Below are positions 1-12,226 of a DNA stretch of 64,000 nt, piece after piece; positions within the stretch are counted from its first letter, which is position 1; every line of letters starts with the position of its first letter. Made by a program: the position numbers and the translations under genes. Source of the DNA: Nymphaea colorata (Eukaryota; Streptophyta; Magnoliopsida; Nymphaeales; Nymphaeaceae); the NCBI RefSeq assembly GCF_008831285.2, contig NC_045138.2, forward strand, positions 38,493,115-38,557,114, given 5' to 3'. Below the pieces are notes generated by a model that worked only from the letters and a program-made list of their open reading frames with translations, was not told the origin of the DNA and did not search any database.

Positions 1-1279
1 CACGAATTTAATCTTGTTAAGTGGCGATCGTGAAAAGTCTGTCGTAAAAGCCATGTGGGTGGCCTTTATCGTGAAAAGGATGGTACATTAATGGCATTCT
101 ATGCATAAACCAAAACTTAGAAAATGCTGCAATAAAGCAACATTCACCAGCTAATGTATCGATTTGATTTGTTGGTTGATACAAGAATAGCCTGTGACGT
201 GCTTTATTTTTTTAATTATTTTTAGTTGTTCATGTATATATATTTCCTTCTGTTGAATTGGTGGATTTCCTAACATGTGTCGTATCGCTGAACAGTACAG
301 TACAGTACAGCTAAGAGACGACGAAATGTAGACATCGATGAGTTGGACCATACATGTGACGTAACGTTCAACTTGGGAAAAAATTCTCGACATTACATAC
401 TTTGTGTGGCTCATTTGGTGAGAGCAATGCTGCGTTCTTTACGAGACACAAACGTTTCTCCTAAAACACCCCCTTGATGCACTGAATTGTTCTGTTTAAG
501 CAACTCCTCTGCATTGAAGAAATATTAAAATAATTATCAAAATGACCAGCTTGCCTCCTAAAATCAAAGCCATCTTTTCGCAAATAAAAATTAAACAATG
601 CTCAGCCCTCACCAGGCCGGCGGCGAGGGATGGGCAGTAGCCGACCGACAAACAAAAGCCTCAGAACAACGAAGATATTTTTTTTTTCTAAACATAAGTT
701 TGAATTAAGAGGACAATTTCGTCATTTAATGATTATTTTAGTATTTTTCAAGTAAACAATTATTACTTTAAAAATAGAGGGAAAAGTGAGCTTGTGTTTT
801 TTAACGTTTTCAAAAAGACGTGTTTAACGTTTTCAAAAAGACACGGTTGATCCATTATTCGCTCATTTGTTGAGGGGTCGTTGGCAAGTTTTTACTAAGC
901 AAAAAAAACATAGGAATTGGAAGAGAACAAATACCCACCGTTGCACCGTTGCAAGCCAGTTGTTGATTAAAATATTAGACACCAACCCTTTCAAAGTTGA
1001 CGCATGCTATGACCATGGGGGCAGAGGGAGATAATCTTAGGGGAGAAAGAGGAGGGGAGGAGAAGAGCATGGCCAAGATGAAAAGTGTAGCTCACCATAA
1101 ACAAAAGAAGCAAAGCAAGTTCCACAACACTGAACAAGCCAAGTCAGAGAAGCAGGCATTAACCCGGCGCAGCAAGCCTTCTGTTCACAGATTTCAGTTA
1201 TGTACACAAACACCAGTGAAATGAATTGCCTATTTGCACAGTGGACTGTAAATGACACCTGTAGAAACAATGCAGGAAG
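1..1279. other. 3' flank of the universal stress protein gene; no gene seen
   Basis: This is AT-rich non-coding sequence downstream of the USP stop codon at 1280. Short open frames such as the one at 997-1224 have low-complexity composition and no recognisable family. The only structure noted is a 23-bp direct repeat at 800-845. Part of 900-1279 is probably USP 3' untranslated sequence, but I could not pick a poly(A) site with confidence. Confidence 0.6.
800..845. repeat. 23-bp tandem direct repeat, two copies
   Basis: The unit beginning TTTAACGTTTTCAAAAAGAC occurs at 800 and again at 823, directly adjacent. It lies in non-coding sequence beyond the 3' end of the USP gene. Confidence 0.8.
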
Positions 1280-2133
1280 CTAATCGTCGACTGGATCTTC
1301 TGGTGTTTCATTTGCCTTCCTTTTTATAACAACCACCGGGCAATCTGCATGCTTCGTACAGAACTCGCTCACTGTTCCAACAAATACCCTTAAGAGAAAA
1401 CAAGGCAAATTCGCCAAACATGAGTACAAATGCTGTCCATTAAGCCAGCAAGCAGATTTGTTATCATAAAGAACGATCAAAACCCTGAAGGAAAAAGAAA
1501 CCTCAAGCATCATGTTCTCCACAAAAGGAAATCGTCTGCTTCATAAGCATGCATGGATGGGTCCTGGAATTTTTATTGGAAAGGAAAAAGGTTCTCCAAA
1601 TTATAGTTTCAATAGAATTTTCGAAAAAATGCTAGGGGATTCATATTACCGTATCAAGATCATGTGCGAGGAGAGCATAAGGCATTAGGATAGATACCTT
1701 AAGCAACGACATGAAGCCTATCTTGAAGACAACATTTCTCGTTTAGACTACTTAGACTTAAATTCAACCGAACCCTGCATACTCCTAACTCGGCGCAACA
1801 TACTCAACAAAGTACCTGTCCTAAGGCTTCAAATTGGATCTGATGCAGATCATCATGCTCTAAAACATGTGATTAGGTCGTTCCAACCTAGTTGATGTTT
1901 GGCTCTGAACAACTAAACCCGAGAACAGAATTTTCATGACATGGCAATGATCCACAATTTCCACCAATTTATAAGTTCTAGTATTGATAATAGATCTCTA
2001 AACATATTCCGCATGACCAGTTGTATGGCTGTGTACAATATGTCCATTCTTGAATGACAGAAGTATACTCTGTTAAAATATATATGTATATACATGCCGC
2101 AATACATGACTACATGTAAATTTGAAAATGAAA

Positions 2134-2200
<67 letters not shown>

Positions 2201-5200
2201 GTATTAGATGTATGTATATGTTTTAACGTATCTTTTGTCCTTGTTTAATTGCAATTGTTCTTCTTCTTTGTTATTTATTCTTCATCTGATGTAATACACT
2301 AAATGCCCTAAGGGCATTTTGGTATTTGGTCAGTATAGCTGTCTACAACCCTCATATAAGAGGCTCTCCCCCATGGTATTACAATACATCCTTTGCTGCT
2401 GTCTAGGAAATACTGAAAAGCCGTTTTGTTATTGATTGTGTGCGACTCGGATATACTAAAAGGCAATTTCGTTATTGATTGTGTGTGTGATTATATGATT
2501 GTATCCTCTTTAGGTGTGATTAAAGAATGATTAAGTTACATTTTAGTGACTAACTACCTCGAGTGATATAATTATCTTGCCTTATTATCAACAATATTAT
2601 TGGTAAAGACTTCTATTTTTAAATGGTATTTGAGTTTGTGCCACCTTGCAGAGAAAGACGTCCATCGTCTCATGGTGAGCATGCATGTGATGAAAGACAA
2701 GCTGCTGTCTGGACTGCCTTGGCCAAAGATGTGAAAAAAAAAATGGCAGAAAAAAATCACAAGAAATCCAACTTCGGAAAGTTCTTTAATGACAAATATT
2801 AAACTTCTTTTGATAACATGGTTGGAAAAGTATAAAAACTTCCGTTCTCACATCAGAATTATCCTGTTTCCAAGCAACGGGCTCCTCTTATCTCAAAAGG
2901 GGGATACTCTTTTTGTGTTATATTCGTGGATGATTTATATGTATACATATACATATATATATACATATATATATATAGATTTACATTCTTAAGTATAAAG
3001 CAACAGTTTTATTTTATTCCATATTATTCCAGATATTTTCACTAGCTGATACTATAATTTTTAGAACTGATTAAGGAGGAGAGTTCATCTCAAATGACTT
3101 TGAAAACTATCCTAAACTTGAACGAGTTGCTCATCAAAAGTCAGGTGCTCATACTCTTCAATAAAATGGCATAAAGCAGAAATTGCACAACTATTATTAA
3201 TTTCAGTTAAAATTCTTAAGAGCTTTTGGGCCGAATCAATCCTCACTGCTTCATAGTTAATTAGTTGTATGCCTTTCAAAACTCTTCAAAACACAAGCCA
3301 GTAGAAACGCTTATTAAAATGAGTCCTGATTATGCTAACACAAATATATTGTTTTTAAGAAAAAAGACATACAACCTTCTAATTCAGAGTTTGTGTATTT
3401 ATTAAGTGTGCTGAAATCCGAAAAAAAAAAAAAAACTTATTTCTTTATGATTTTAAGGGAGACTTAGATAATGATGTTCTTTATTGTGATGATCTTCCAC
3501 TTGAGGATCATTAGAAGAACTGCACATTTCAAAGATATAACTGGGTCTGTAGCAGAGACCTAATCAAAGAGTAGAACCTCAAAATTAATGCTTACCAAAT
3601 GAAAAGGCAAAATAGGGTAATTGAAGATAGGAGAAATAATCAGTAGACCATCGCTGATTTTCTTACATGTCCTTTGCTCCATACAATAATTCAAACTTCA
3701 CAGACATTACGATTTACAGAAAATCTAACTCCTAGATGAAGCTAAAAATGCCCAACTAGGAACGAGGCAATCTACTCAAAACCTAGACATTTAGAAAAGA
3801 AATAAAATCATATTTGACATGCTCTTTCTTTTTCTCAAGGAAGAAACCTAAAGATAGTAGGTGGATCTACAAGATGAAAACCAAAATCAATGGATTATTA
3901 GAGAGATACAATGCAATATAAGTTGCCTAAGATATAGTCAGAAGTATGGAATAAATTATGAAAAAATATGTTTCTGTATATATGCTATAATCTATGTATA
4001 TACACATACACATATATATGTATTGCCATGTCATACATATGCATATGTTTGTCAATATATTGATGTGTATTTATTTTCATTTGAAATAATAAATCAAATG
4101 CCAAAGAGCATTTTGGTATTTGGTCAGTTTAGCCATCGGGAAAGTCTAATGACTAGTCATCTAGCCACTGGGAACTCCCAATGATTCTTTGGAGTCCTCA
4201 TGTAATGTAAATAAGGGGATTTCCCCATTGTATACAACGCATTTTTTTATGCTATTAGGGACATACTAAAAGCCTTTTTTCATTAGTTACTGTGAGTGAG
4301 ATTACATTCCTCCTAAGTGTGATAAGTGAATGGTTACCAATATTTGTGATTAACCACTTTGAAGTGATAGATTTGTGAAGCCTTCTTATTGGAAACAATT
4401 GTGAAGGCTCCTACTTTCACATGTACCATTGTACCCTGATATATAGATGGCAAACGCCAGCAAGTAGACTCGAGAATCATCGAAGTTGATTCAGTTCACC
4501 AAGAAACAGGTCAAGTTTCAAGGACCCAAATGCAGCCAAATCCTAGAGGAATAGGTTCTCTATCAGCAGAATCAGTGGATTGGACTGGAAACACTTGATT
4601 CCAGACAGTTTCTTCCACAGCAGGTACGAGTAAGTATTCCATGTTTTGTATCATGTTTCGACTAGGTTAGTACTTTAAAATTGGTTTGGTTTAACCATAC
4701 ATAAACCCTAGCGAAGCCATCCAATAGTGATACCCAGGTATCTCTCATGATTGGTGAATGGAGGATGAATACCCTGTGTTTGTTCAGCCCAACTGCCCCA
4801 CATAGTTGCATTTCTAGCTGATCCACCAATTTAAAATTTTATTTATGACAATTAAGTTGTTACCTAAATGTATCCATGTGCTTAACTAAACTCATAAAAG
4901 CCTCAAGATAATGGGACTAGCAATTTTAAGTTCAAGTTGGTTTATAATATTTCACAAGCTAAATGAGATACATAGCCTTCTGAACTATAGCTAGAGTGAA
5001 GTTGTAGCTCCACGTTGTATCTTAAACAGATTATAAGTGTAGCATAAACAAGCAATGTTTGTGACTTGAACAGGCCAGGCTTATTTCTTGACAAACATGA
5101 ACTGCCTTCAAGCCATAACTGAATCAACAACCTAGCTCATATATACACTTTTTTGGTTCATTCAGCTTGTCTCTGAGCCCTTAATATAACTCATTAATAC

Positions 5201-7083
5201 TGTCTAAAAACGGCACCATTTCATGCTCTATACCACACATATGATATATAACAATTACCAAGTATAATCATAAAGTCCACATCCTTCATCCATCAGATAC
5301 AAAATAATTACAGATCACTGGAAGCACAAGCAGATATCCTTTTATCGGTCTATTTCAATGCTCCTGACCGCACTAGCCAGGATGTCTAGCTATCCACATC
5401 TTAGACTGACATGGTACTTTACTACCATTATAAGTATACAAATGCCAATCAAGACCTTGACTGTGCTTCTGTGATTTCTGACATACTAGACAACTCAAAA
5501 TCATTATGAATTGTTTTTCTTCTCTGGGCAACAAGATGACATTAGTTTGATAAAGCCAGCAGTGAACAAAATGCAGATACATTTAAAAATTAGTAGTATT
5601 TTATCTCATCCAAAATGTTCCAGTTGCTCTTAAAAAAGAGAAACATATACAATAAAAAAAAGCCTAATGACAATAGGTGCTCAGTCGCTCACCAAGACAC
5701 CAACTGGCAGAGGGATACTTAAACCCAACAATGTGCATAAACAAATAGGACTTCATCAGTCCAATTGACATTATCAGTTTCGACTAAAATCTTCTAAAAG
5801 AATTTCATAGAAGAATACATGATACTGTTACCTCTGCATGACAACAATAACTTAGTCCAAAATCATGCATGGAGAGACAAGGCTTGACATTTTATCAAAC
5901 TATAGATCTGGAATTCCAAATATAAATCTCTAGGGAGTGAACAAGATTACCAGGTGATTAAAATTATATTAACTGAAAAACATCACATGTATCTAAAATA
6001 ACAAAAGAACATCAAATAGCCAAAGATGCAAGGGGAATCCTTGACTGAGATGTCTTGAGGTAAAATCTTGCAAGGCACCTTTGGAAGACTTTACGAGCTC
6101 TTTTCCACTAGTTATGGTCTAAAATTACCTTTGAAATGGACCCAGTCCACGACTGCCGACAACAAGAAGATCAGGTTGGACACGCTTTATTTCACTGCAG
6201 ACAACCTCTTTCGGGTCACCTTGCTTCATCCATGCTTCACAAGAAACCTTCAAGCATTGAAAATAACATATTTCATGTTAAAAGGAACTCCTAATAAAGT
6301 GGACAGTTTACAAGGTTGAGAACCATAGGTAATTACTGCCATACAAAGGCTAGAATTAAGTTATTAACATATAATAGAATAATAGAACCAAACTCATGGA
6401 TCAAGCCAAGTGTTCCTACCCCAAGTTCATGGCAGCGTGAAACAAAGTACTCCAATAAATGAAGCCCTCTAACTTTGTCCCTGTGCCTAATATCTCGGAA
6501 GTCATCTGGCGATGCATAGACACTATCCATGTCATCAAATCCTACATGTAATCAAAGGCACATACTCTGTCATCAAGTATTCATCCAATCACAAGATATT
6601 ATATATAAGGAAACCATATATTAAGTTAATCAAATCAGAGAAAGCATGGAATCACTTGATCAGAAAGTCAAACAAAATCAATAGCAATGTCCCACATAGA
6701 CATTCATCTGAGAAGGACAGCAAGATGAAATAGTCAGGCTATCTAATTGACGCAACCATTCTATTGGAAGATGAAGTTTCAATACAAGGAACGCCTGAAT
6801 CAAGTATTATCCATGAACTTCAAAACAAGGGAACCTAAAAACTGAATTATAGAGAGGGATGATGCATCTCTAGTATACATCGTAGCACTTTAGCACTTCA
6901 TTATCTCCTACAGCGTGGAGACAAACAAAGAAGATTTCATAGAGATACAGCCAACTGAACCAATGTTATTGGCACTATTGCAGTACCAAACCCCAAAGCA
7001 TTGTCAAACATCTTGTTCTTGGGAAAACTCTTGATGTGTAAATTTCAACATATTTTAAAAACCAAGAAATGACAAGAGTTCAA

Positions 7084-7158
<75 letters not shown>

Positions 7159-8621
7159 TTCCTATCTTTTAGTTTAATCTTGCAAATTTCCATCTTGTCT
7201 CATTCTTCTTTAGGGTCCTGAATAGGGGAAAAAAAGTGACGCCTAATGCATTTCTTCATAATGCATCCATCACCTAATGCAATTCCAAGTGAACGCCAGT
7301 ACGAAAAAGCTTCACTCCAGCACCTTCCCTCCATCAAGTTCAAACAGATACAATCCCTTCAGCAATCATTTTAGCATATCCGTTCCTTCCAAATTGGCAA
7401 AGACAACATCTGCTTCCCCCATTCATAGAAAGCCTCAGCCTCAATCCTCTATCCTTTATTCCTTATTCTGCTGAGGAAAGAGAGTTTGGCAGCATACCTT
7501 AATTCAATTAGAGTTCTTGTGAGATAAATTCTTAAAATGATCAGAATAAAAAATAAAAAATAAAAAGGTCACGTACCCAATATAAAATACCATACCAAGG
7601 ACATACAGACAAGGAACAATTTCAAGAATTAGTGACCGGTAAAGATGCTCATAGTAATCGCAATTTTACCTTTCAGAAAAAGGAAAATGTTACAAGATCT
7701 TATTAAACTGATGAAAACATAGGTATCAACGCGAAACACAAATAGAAAAAACAAAGGAAATAACTAATAAAACCGCGGTCCAACGTCAGGGATACGCGGT
7801 TCAGGAAGGATGAGGGGACGCGATATCCATCATCCTTCCATAATTTGGTATAAAGAACAAAATTGTTGATATGAATTTTTTCAGAAAGGAACATTCCTAT
7901 ATAGCCCACATGTATAACACGAAGATTAGTTGGATTACTTCGAGAGATCACCAATAGCCGATTGACATGTTTTTGGCAACAACACTGGAAACAAACACGC
8001 AAACTGGACAAGAAACAACTAAGAAATACAAAGCAAAGATATGCACATCAGAATTTACCAACAATGATAATACATCAAAATCATTGGCAAGAACACCAGA
8101 AACCAACATTCCTACATAAACAAAAAACAACCAAGAAGCACGAAGCAAATAACCTCGAGAGTACAAAAAACTCCAAGAACATCAATCCTTCAAAAAACAT
8201 TTGGCAACCGCAACCAAGATCGGCGTTCCCGTACGGGGAAAATACACCCACGGGACACGGAGGAAAAAGGTTCCAATTACAATAAAATCATTCACCAAAA
8301 CTCGCGTTTAGACAACAAGATTCATGAGAGAGAGAGAGAGGGAGACCCGGAAAAGAAGTACCAAGAACTAGAAGGAAAGCAGATGAAAGAGAATGAAGAG
8401 GCAACGGAAGATAAGTGGAAATGATTGGTACCATCTTCGTCAGTGACCTGGACGTGGAGGAAGAGTAGCTTGAAGTGGGAGGCGGAGGGGCTTCGTGGAC
8501 GGACTATCTTCTTGATCACCCAATCGAATGCGTTCCTGCTGCTGATGGAAGGGTAGGGATAACCCTTCACCGTCGACTCGTTCACGCCCACCATGATCCT
8601 CGTCGGACTTTCCTCCACCAT
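1280..8621 (-). CDS. Universal stress protein (USP A-like), 179 aa, 4 exons
   Basis: This is a small cytosolic-type USP-fold protein, a family that usually binds ATP or nucleotides and is linked to abiotic stress. Exons on the minus strand are 8621-8432, 6541-6420, 6247-6129 and 1388-1280. All junctions are GT-AG and the phases agree (190+122+119+109 = 540 nt). The spliced protein starts MVEESPTRIMVGVNES, contains EDGFDDMDSVYASPDD near residues 61-76 and LLVVGSRGLGPFQRVFVGTV near residues 129-150, and ends ETPEDPVDD. The G-x-G-x9-G-[ST] nucleotide-binding signature is represented by GSRGLGPFQRVFVGTVS. Sequence and length closely resemble Arabidopsis At3g01520 as I remember it. The start is the first ATG after a (GA)n tract. 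Intron 3 is unusually long at 4.74 kb and carries a copia-like remnant and a long TA microsatellite. Confidence 0.95.
2134..2203. repeat. Compound (TG)n(TA)n(TATG)n microsatellite
   Basis: Runs of TG, then TA, then a few TATG units lie inside intron 3 of the USP gene, just before the LTR-like copy of the retroelement remnant. Confidence 0.9.
2301..2622 (+). repeat. Left LTR-like copy of the decayed copia element
   Basis: This segment is a diverged duplicate of 4095-4419. Shared landmarks in the same order include GCATTTTGGTATTTGGTCAG, a run of the type TACTAAAAG.C, TA(G/A)GTGTGAT and GTGATA. It is followed at 2624-2635 by TGGTATTTGAGT, which matches 9 of 12 positions of the usual plant initiator-Met tRNA primer-binding site TGGTATCAGAGC. 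That placement directly after the repeat supports reading it as the tail of a 5' LTR. The 5' boundary may lie further left, near 2100-2200. Confidence 0.65.
4095..4419 (+). repeat. Right LTR-like copy of the decayed copia element
   Basis: This is a diverged partner of 2301-2622 in the same orientation and of similar length. It differs by many substitutions and by an insertion around 4140-4190, which suggests an old insertion event. Confidence 0.65.
7087..7156. repeat. (TA)n microsatellite, about 70 bp
   Basis: An uninterrupted TA dinucleotide run within intron 1 of the USP gene. Confidence 0.95.
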
Positions 8622-8637
8622 GGTTGCGGACTGCCCT

Positions 8638-8675
<38 letters not shown>

Positions 8676-11600
8676 GTCTCGAGCCTCGACTGTCGACGGC
8701 TGGCTTCCCCACTCCTATTTCAACTTTTTACGAGGCAAAAGATCACGAGTCGTAGCCCACGAGCTTTTGGCGCTACTACAGGACCGTGGATCACGTTACC
8801 GGCCAAAAAAATTGTATGTAACAAGAAATAACTAGAAAGAAACGATGATGGTCGCTGGCGACTGCCATCAACCAACGACCAGCAATCTCCTAGACCCGAT
8901 GATCAGAAAAGTGGAAGGAGATTCTGATCAATAATTCTTTGAGACCAATGTCCCGTGTTCGATATCTCAAACCGAGTCAAACCTTTTATGTAATATCGTC
9001 CTCTTTTTCAGACCAAATTGACGCATGGTACGTTGTTTATATCTATTATTTAAGATGTTCTATGATCTCATGGATCATGTTCGGATGTTCTGAAGATAAA
9101 TTATCTTAATATTTTTTCGGGACCATTTAACTTCATCTTATCCACATCTTGAGAAAAAGAAAGGCATAGACCTCTTTGAGAGGGGAATTGTTCTCCATAC
9201 CTGTGCAAGGTGGAGAGGCATCCGATGACACGACGTCTTTGAGACAAGTGTGGCCGAGATATTTCACCGGGATAAAAGGCACGTCCGATGAGGACGACAG
9301 AGGGAGAAAATTTCATTTATGCCTGGTCGAGAGTAGAAATGAGTTTTATCCCTAAAAAAATGTATATTCTCGTCGAACAATCCCAACGTGAGATAGTGAA
9401 AACAGTATTTTAATCGAGCATCTGGGTGGATTCTCCAAGGGATGGTATATCTTTTTCATTAAGATCAACTTGACTCTAAGCTGATGATGATGGTATATGC
9501 TTTTTGATTAAGATCAAGTCGACTATCAATAACTCTAGATACCCATCCAGTTGGGTTAATTATAAGCCTTTGAATTCTATAAACTAGACCCCAAAATATA
9601 ATATAAAAACGATATTACTGGTGGAAAAGGAAGGAACACAGATGTTTAAATCTAGGAGCAACTAGAACACGACATCGTCAACATGTAACTCACGAAATTT
9701 AGTCAGAGTCTATAAACGCGAAATTATATGTGAAAGCTGTTTTTTGACCTTGGTCATTAAATAGGGAAGTCAAACACTCGATTGGGCACTCGACCTGGAT
9801 GATCAGCTTTTACAATACCTTGAAAGTTGAAAGTCAGTTCCTGCCGGACATGAACAGTGGGTGCTCGGATCAGCTCACTTGGGTAGGGAAGCAGACAGTT
9901 TAGACGTGGCCTTGAGGTTTTTGCTTGTTGATTGATCCAAGTTTAGTTTCTAATTTTTTAAGCTGAAGCAAAATCTGAAGCTCACATAATCCTGCTTTGA
10001 CACAATGTTGGGGATTTTGTTGGAATATATAATATTCCCGCCTTATCGCACATCAAATATCTCCTTTTTCTTCATGTTTAACTTGCATAATACGCATCAT
10101 CCTCATCTTCCATGCTAATCAAGGGCGAAGCCAAGGTAGGACCTGCTTGGGCCCTGGCCTCACTCACCTCAATGTTTTTTTTAAAAAAAATTTACATGTA
10201 AATTTTAGAAAATTTTACTTATTTTATATAATAATTTTAAAAAATGATAGCCCTAGTCAAAATTTAAATACTTTAATTTGACTCGTCTCATGAAAAATGC
10301 TAATTATCTTTATATAGCTTAGTTACTGTTGATGAAAGGCCACAACAAGAAATGGCATGTCCTAAAGAGATGTCTTTGTATTTATGTCCATGTAAACAAT
10401 ATATACTTGAGAAAAAAGAGAAGGGCATGCATTCCATTTGCAGAGTTTTCTTTTCGAAACTGCTTATATACGACACAAAAAATTGTGTATCGAGAGCTGT
10501 AATGATCGGAATACCCTCGTAAGTAGAAAGGAGAGCCTCCCTAGGTAATGTAAAAGTTAAAAGTTCATGAAAGACATTTCTTTTTCAAAATCTCCAAATA
10601 CCCTAAAAATCTGACATTCAAGAAGACCTTTTCTATGGACCAACCAATAAAAAGTGGGGGATGTGTCTTTGTCTGTAAAAAAAAGAGAAATAGAGAACGT
10701 CCTATAATTTCTCTACATGCAGTGGCATGGAGGTACATGGGTGGCCCACACCATCCCATCAAAAGTTTCATTGAAACCCTAAAAACCTAGGATGGTTTCA
10801 ATGAGGCTATGAACATTCTCCCACCAGATCTATTGGATTCAAGTGTGCAATCAAAGGCTCGGATACTCAAATTCAAATCCCACCACAAGTTGGTAGTATC
10901 TAATTATTCACCCAAGATCGTTCACTCCAATCGAGCAAGAAAATGAGACATTGAGGTGAGCTTGATGGCCATGGATCTTAGAATCGAGGGCATTTGAAAA
11001 CCTCATATCTAAAATCCACAATGATCTCAAATTTGGGGTTCATCTGAATTTTGAGTTTCTCTTTCTCTCCTTCTCAAGACTTTCACCCCATCTCCATCGT
11101 TGGAACTCCTTATAAGCTTATTGTCAGACTCCTTCAAGGGCAGAGGGAGGGAGGCCCGCCTAAGCCATGGCCCCACCCCAACGAATTGAAAAAAAAAAAT
11201 ACATTGAAAAAATTGAAAATTTTTAATTGCGCCATGTATTATTTAAATCCGAATTCAGTTTGACTCCCATCGAATTTAGACGTTAGACTGTTTGACCCGC
11301 CCCCTAAAAAAAAATCATTGCTAAGCTTCTTGCATCTCTTCTTTGTTCTATCATGTCCCCCTTTTCGCTCTTTCTCTCTCGCGCTAAAACAAAACATAAG
11401 AAGACAAGAATAAAGGGAAGAACACTCGGAAAATAACGTGGTTCGGCATGACGCCTGCATCCATGGTAGAAGGAGCCTCCTTCTCCGTTTTGTTTCGTTC
11501 ACTTCAAGCTGTTTAACTGAAATAATCAGTTCTTTTTTAACACTGACACTAGGAAAGTGGTTGTCCTTTTCTTCGTCTCTTGGCTAAGCAAAACAAAATT

Positions 11601-12226
11601 CTCATTCGTCAAAAGAAAGAATGTAAGAGCCCAAATTGGCCCCTCAGAACTTTCTTTTTGTCCTTCAGAACTTTCTCCATTGTGAGCTGATTGCTAACAG
11701 TCGATCTTATCATAGAAATCAGGAAGGTGCATGAGAAACCAAGCTCTTTTGCTTCAGTTGCAGGAGACTATGTTCAGAGAAGAAGCAAACCAGCACGCTG
11801 TGCTTATCACAAAGTGGTTGCCGAGTAAACCAACAGTTCCTCTTGTGTTCAGAAATTCTACAAGGGCATCTCCTGATCCTCTATTAAATAGAAGCATCTC
11901 AAGATACCTGGGATCAGTTTTCAGGATTGAAATAGGGACGACAGCATAGATTCTGTATAACATCCACCATGCTTCTATCTACAAATCAGTTAGCACAGAA
12001 GAAATTTACAAGACTGAAAACTGGAATTTGGAAAACCACGTCAAGCTATAATGAGGCATCAAAGAAAACTTTCAATATAGTCATATAATAAAATTCTGGG
12101 ATCATTTCTACAGGAAATTTGAACATATAGGAAAAGTAACAATACAACAAGGAATAGCTACTCGAAGTTGAAATCCTAATTAGTTGATACAGCCACGGCA
12201 GGCTTGATGTGGAAATCCATCAACTA
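8622..12226. other. Intergenic region between USP 5' end and lectin kinase 3' end
   Basis: About 3.6 kb with no supportable gene. The left end should hold the USP 5' UTR and promoter, including the (CT)n tract at 8633-8672. Two G+C-rich stretches near 10123-10165 and 11130-11190, each followed by A/T-rich sequence, look alike and may be transposon-derived, but I cannot classify them. The right end near 11700-12226 is probably 3' UTR of the lectin kinase. Confidence 0.6.
8633..8672. repeat. (CT)n microsatellite in the USP 5' UTR, (GA)n on the sense strand
   Basis: About 20 CT units end only some 12-20 nt from the USP start codon at 8621. On the sense strand this is a (GA)n tract in the leader. 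Confidence 0.9.

Larger units (their letters stand above)
2100..4419 (+). mobile_element. Decayed Ty1/copia LTR retrotransposon remnant in a USP intron
   Basis: Broken pol sequence lies between two LTR-like repeats, on the strand opposite to the USP gene. Around 3062-3290 the plus strand translates to integrase-core remnants: RTD*GGEFISNDFENY, VAHQKSGAH, a Q*NG block, and further on SFWAESILTAS. Around 3859-3980 it gives the start of a copia reverse transcriptase: RWIYKMKTKINGLLERYNA and, after a frameshift, GINYEKICF, the counterpart of the family's GIDYEETF. Integrase before reverse transcriptase is the copia order. Stops, frameshifts and an internal span of only about 1.5 kb show that it is dead and internally deleted. 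Exact ends are uncertain. Confidence 0.85.

Noticed and set aside
2789..2992. A possible copia reverse-transcriptase catalytic motif (FVDDLY) near 2920-2945
   Set aside because: It lies before the integrase remnant, the wrong order for copia, and the surrounding frame shows no other reverse-transcriptase similarity. Chance or rearrangement is as likely, so it was not used as evidence.
10123..11190. Two G+C-rich stretches resembling each other near 10123 and 11130
   Set aside because: They look transposon-like, but no boundaries, target-site duplications or coding remnants could be defined, so no mobile-element entry was made.
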